Positions 5,270-5,545 of a stretch of 5,545 nucleotides of DNA are shown piece by piece. The position numbers were made by a program, and so were the translations under genes. The stretch comes from Clostridiales bacterium (GTDB taxonomy: Bacteria; Bacillota; Clostridia; Oscillospirales; Acutalibacteraceae). Every line of letters begins with the position of its first letter. The stretch's first letter is position 1. The stretch is from the NCBI GenBank assembly GCA_012516295.1, contig JAAYWU010000002.1, positions 1 through 5,545 on the forward strand. The letters run 5' to 3'. Below the pieces are notes generated by a model. It was not told where the DNA came from and did no database searches. It worked only from the letters and a program-made list of their open reading frames with translations.

Positions 5270-5545
5270 ATAAGTAAGGCACCACATCTCCATGGAATGG
5301 AGATAAGTCGTACGCTGGGTCAATGCCGGCTTTTCCCCGGCGGGTCAGAAACGCCGGGGAGCCGGAAGCAATATATGGTTTCGCACACACCAAGGAATTG
5401 CAAGGAGTGTGAAGAGGCTTATTAAAGTCGGGCGGCGGAGGAAAATTGTCCTTGAGGCATAAGGATTCGATGGGATGGCGGAGCCCGCCGCCCGAGTGTA
5501 AGGCATAAAAAACGCTGCATATGGCCCCCAATGTCCATATACAAC
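5235..5545 (+). ncRNA. Candidate structured noncoding RNA, class not assigned, 3' end possibly outside the window
   Basis: This stretch of about 310 bases has no plausible protein gene but dense helical structure. Hairpins are 5238-5249/5258-5269 (12 bp); 5286-5293/5297-5304 (8 bp, loop GGA); 5326-5331 plus 5335-5342 paired with 5352-5359 plus 5360-5365 (14 bp with a TTT bulge); 5384-5391/5404-5411 (7 of 8 bp); and 5428-5438/5485-5495 (11 bp), the last enclosing TCCTT/AAGGA (5449-5453/5461-5465). TATATGG (5372-5378) can pair with CCATATA (5535-5541) to close the 3' half. On the plus strand the linkers are purine- and A-rich (for example ATAAGTAAGG, GAGGCATAAGG), typical of folded RNAs, so I favour this strand. 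A raiA-like RNA of Clostridia is one candidate, suggested only by size, host type and general architecture and not by a motif I can verify. No regulated gene is visible. Confidence 0.45.

Noticed and set aside
5463..5478. GGATTCGATGGGATGG resembles the conserved GGAUUCGAC segment near the 5' end of tmRNA
   Set aside because: The conserved C after GGAUUCGA is T here, no G-rich acceptor-stem 5' end precedes it at the right distance, no tag-peptide frame follows, and the segment lies inside the 5428-5438/5485-5495 hairpin. It is probably chance, though the 3' half of a tmRNA would be outside the window.
5145..5531. A 128-codon minus-strand open frame spanning the terminator and the hairpin region
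   Set aside because: It runs through both the operon terminator and the long palindromes, its product shows no recognisable domain or hydrophobic pattern, and its open frame is easily explained by GC-rich structured DNA. It looks like an ORF lying opposite a structured RNA.
1..5545. CRISPR arrays, insertion sequences, tRNA genes, phage or defence genes
   Set aside because: No regularly spaced repeats, transposase-like frames, terminal inverted repeats, tRNA cloverleaf sequences or defence motifs were seen. Apart from the frameshift and the noncoding structures, the region is an ordinary sugar-uptake operon.

Overview
This window looks like a piece of a Bacillota genome, probably a gut-type Clostridia. 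The evidence is moderately high GC, strong Shine-Dalgarno sites, a lipoprotein signal with a Ser/Ala/Pro/Glu-rich linker on the binding protein, and Gram-positive-style class II aldolase and sugar transporter genes. This is inference from style; no taxonomic marker gene is present.

Bases 1-5134 carry one co-directional plus-strand sugar-utilisation cluster whose 5' end lies upstream of the window. In order it holds: the C-terminal 188 codons of a PfkB-family sugar-phosphate kinase (1-567); a class II ketose-bisphosphate aldolase of the GatY/KbaY/FBA type (608-1459); a sugar-binding lipoprotein (1514-2494); a two-domain sugar ABC ATPase of the RbsA/MglA type, broken by a one-base frameshift (2659-4160); and an RbsC-type permease (4178-5134). 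The likely logic is import of a monosaccharide by the ABC transporter, phosphorylation of a phosphoketose by the kinase, and cleavage of the bisphosphate to triose phosphates by the aldolase. The sugar itself cannot be read from the sequence.

The most consequential anomaly is in the ATPase gene. One A is missing from the run encoding the Gly-Lys of the first Walker A motif, at 2790-2792. Frame 0 therefore stops after 47 codons and the other 453 codons lie in the -1 frame. Restoring one A gives a normal 500-residue protein. An assembly error or a recent mutation is the default reading, but the site also has the form of a -1 ribosomal slippage site.

Two noncoding regions are strongly structured. 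The 164-base gap between the binding protein and ATPase genes (2495-2658) folds into two long interrupted stem-loops, probably an intercistronic attenuator or mRNA-stability element. After a clear terminator hairpin (5168-5202), bases 5230-5545 contain no credible protein gene. They hold a series of long perfect or near-perfect GC-rich hairpins joined by purine-rich single strands, most likely a structured noncoding RNA whose class I cannot assign with confidence and whose 3' end may lie beyond the window.
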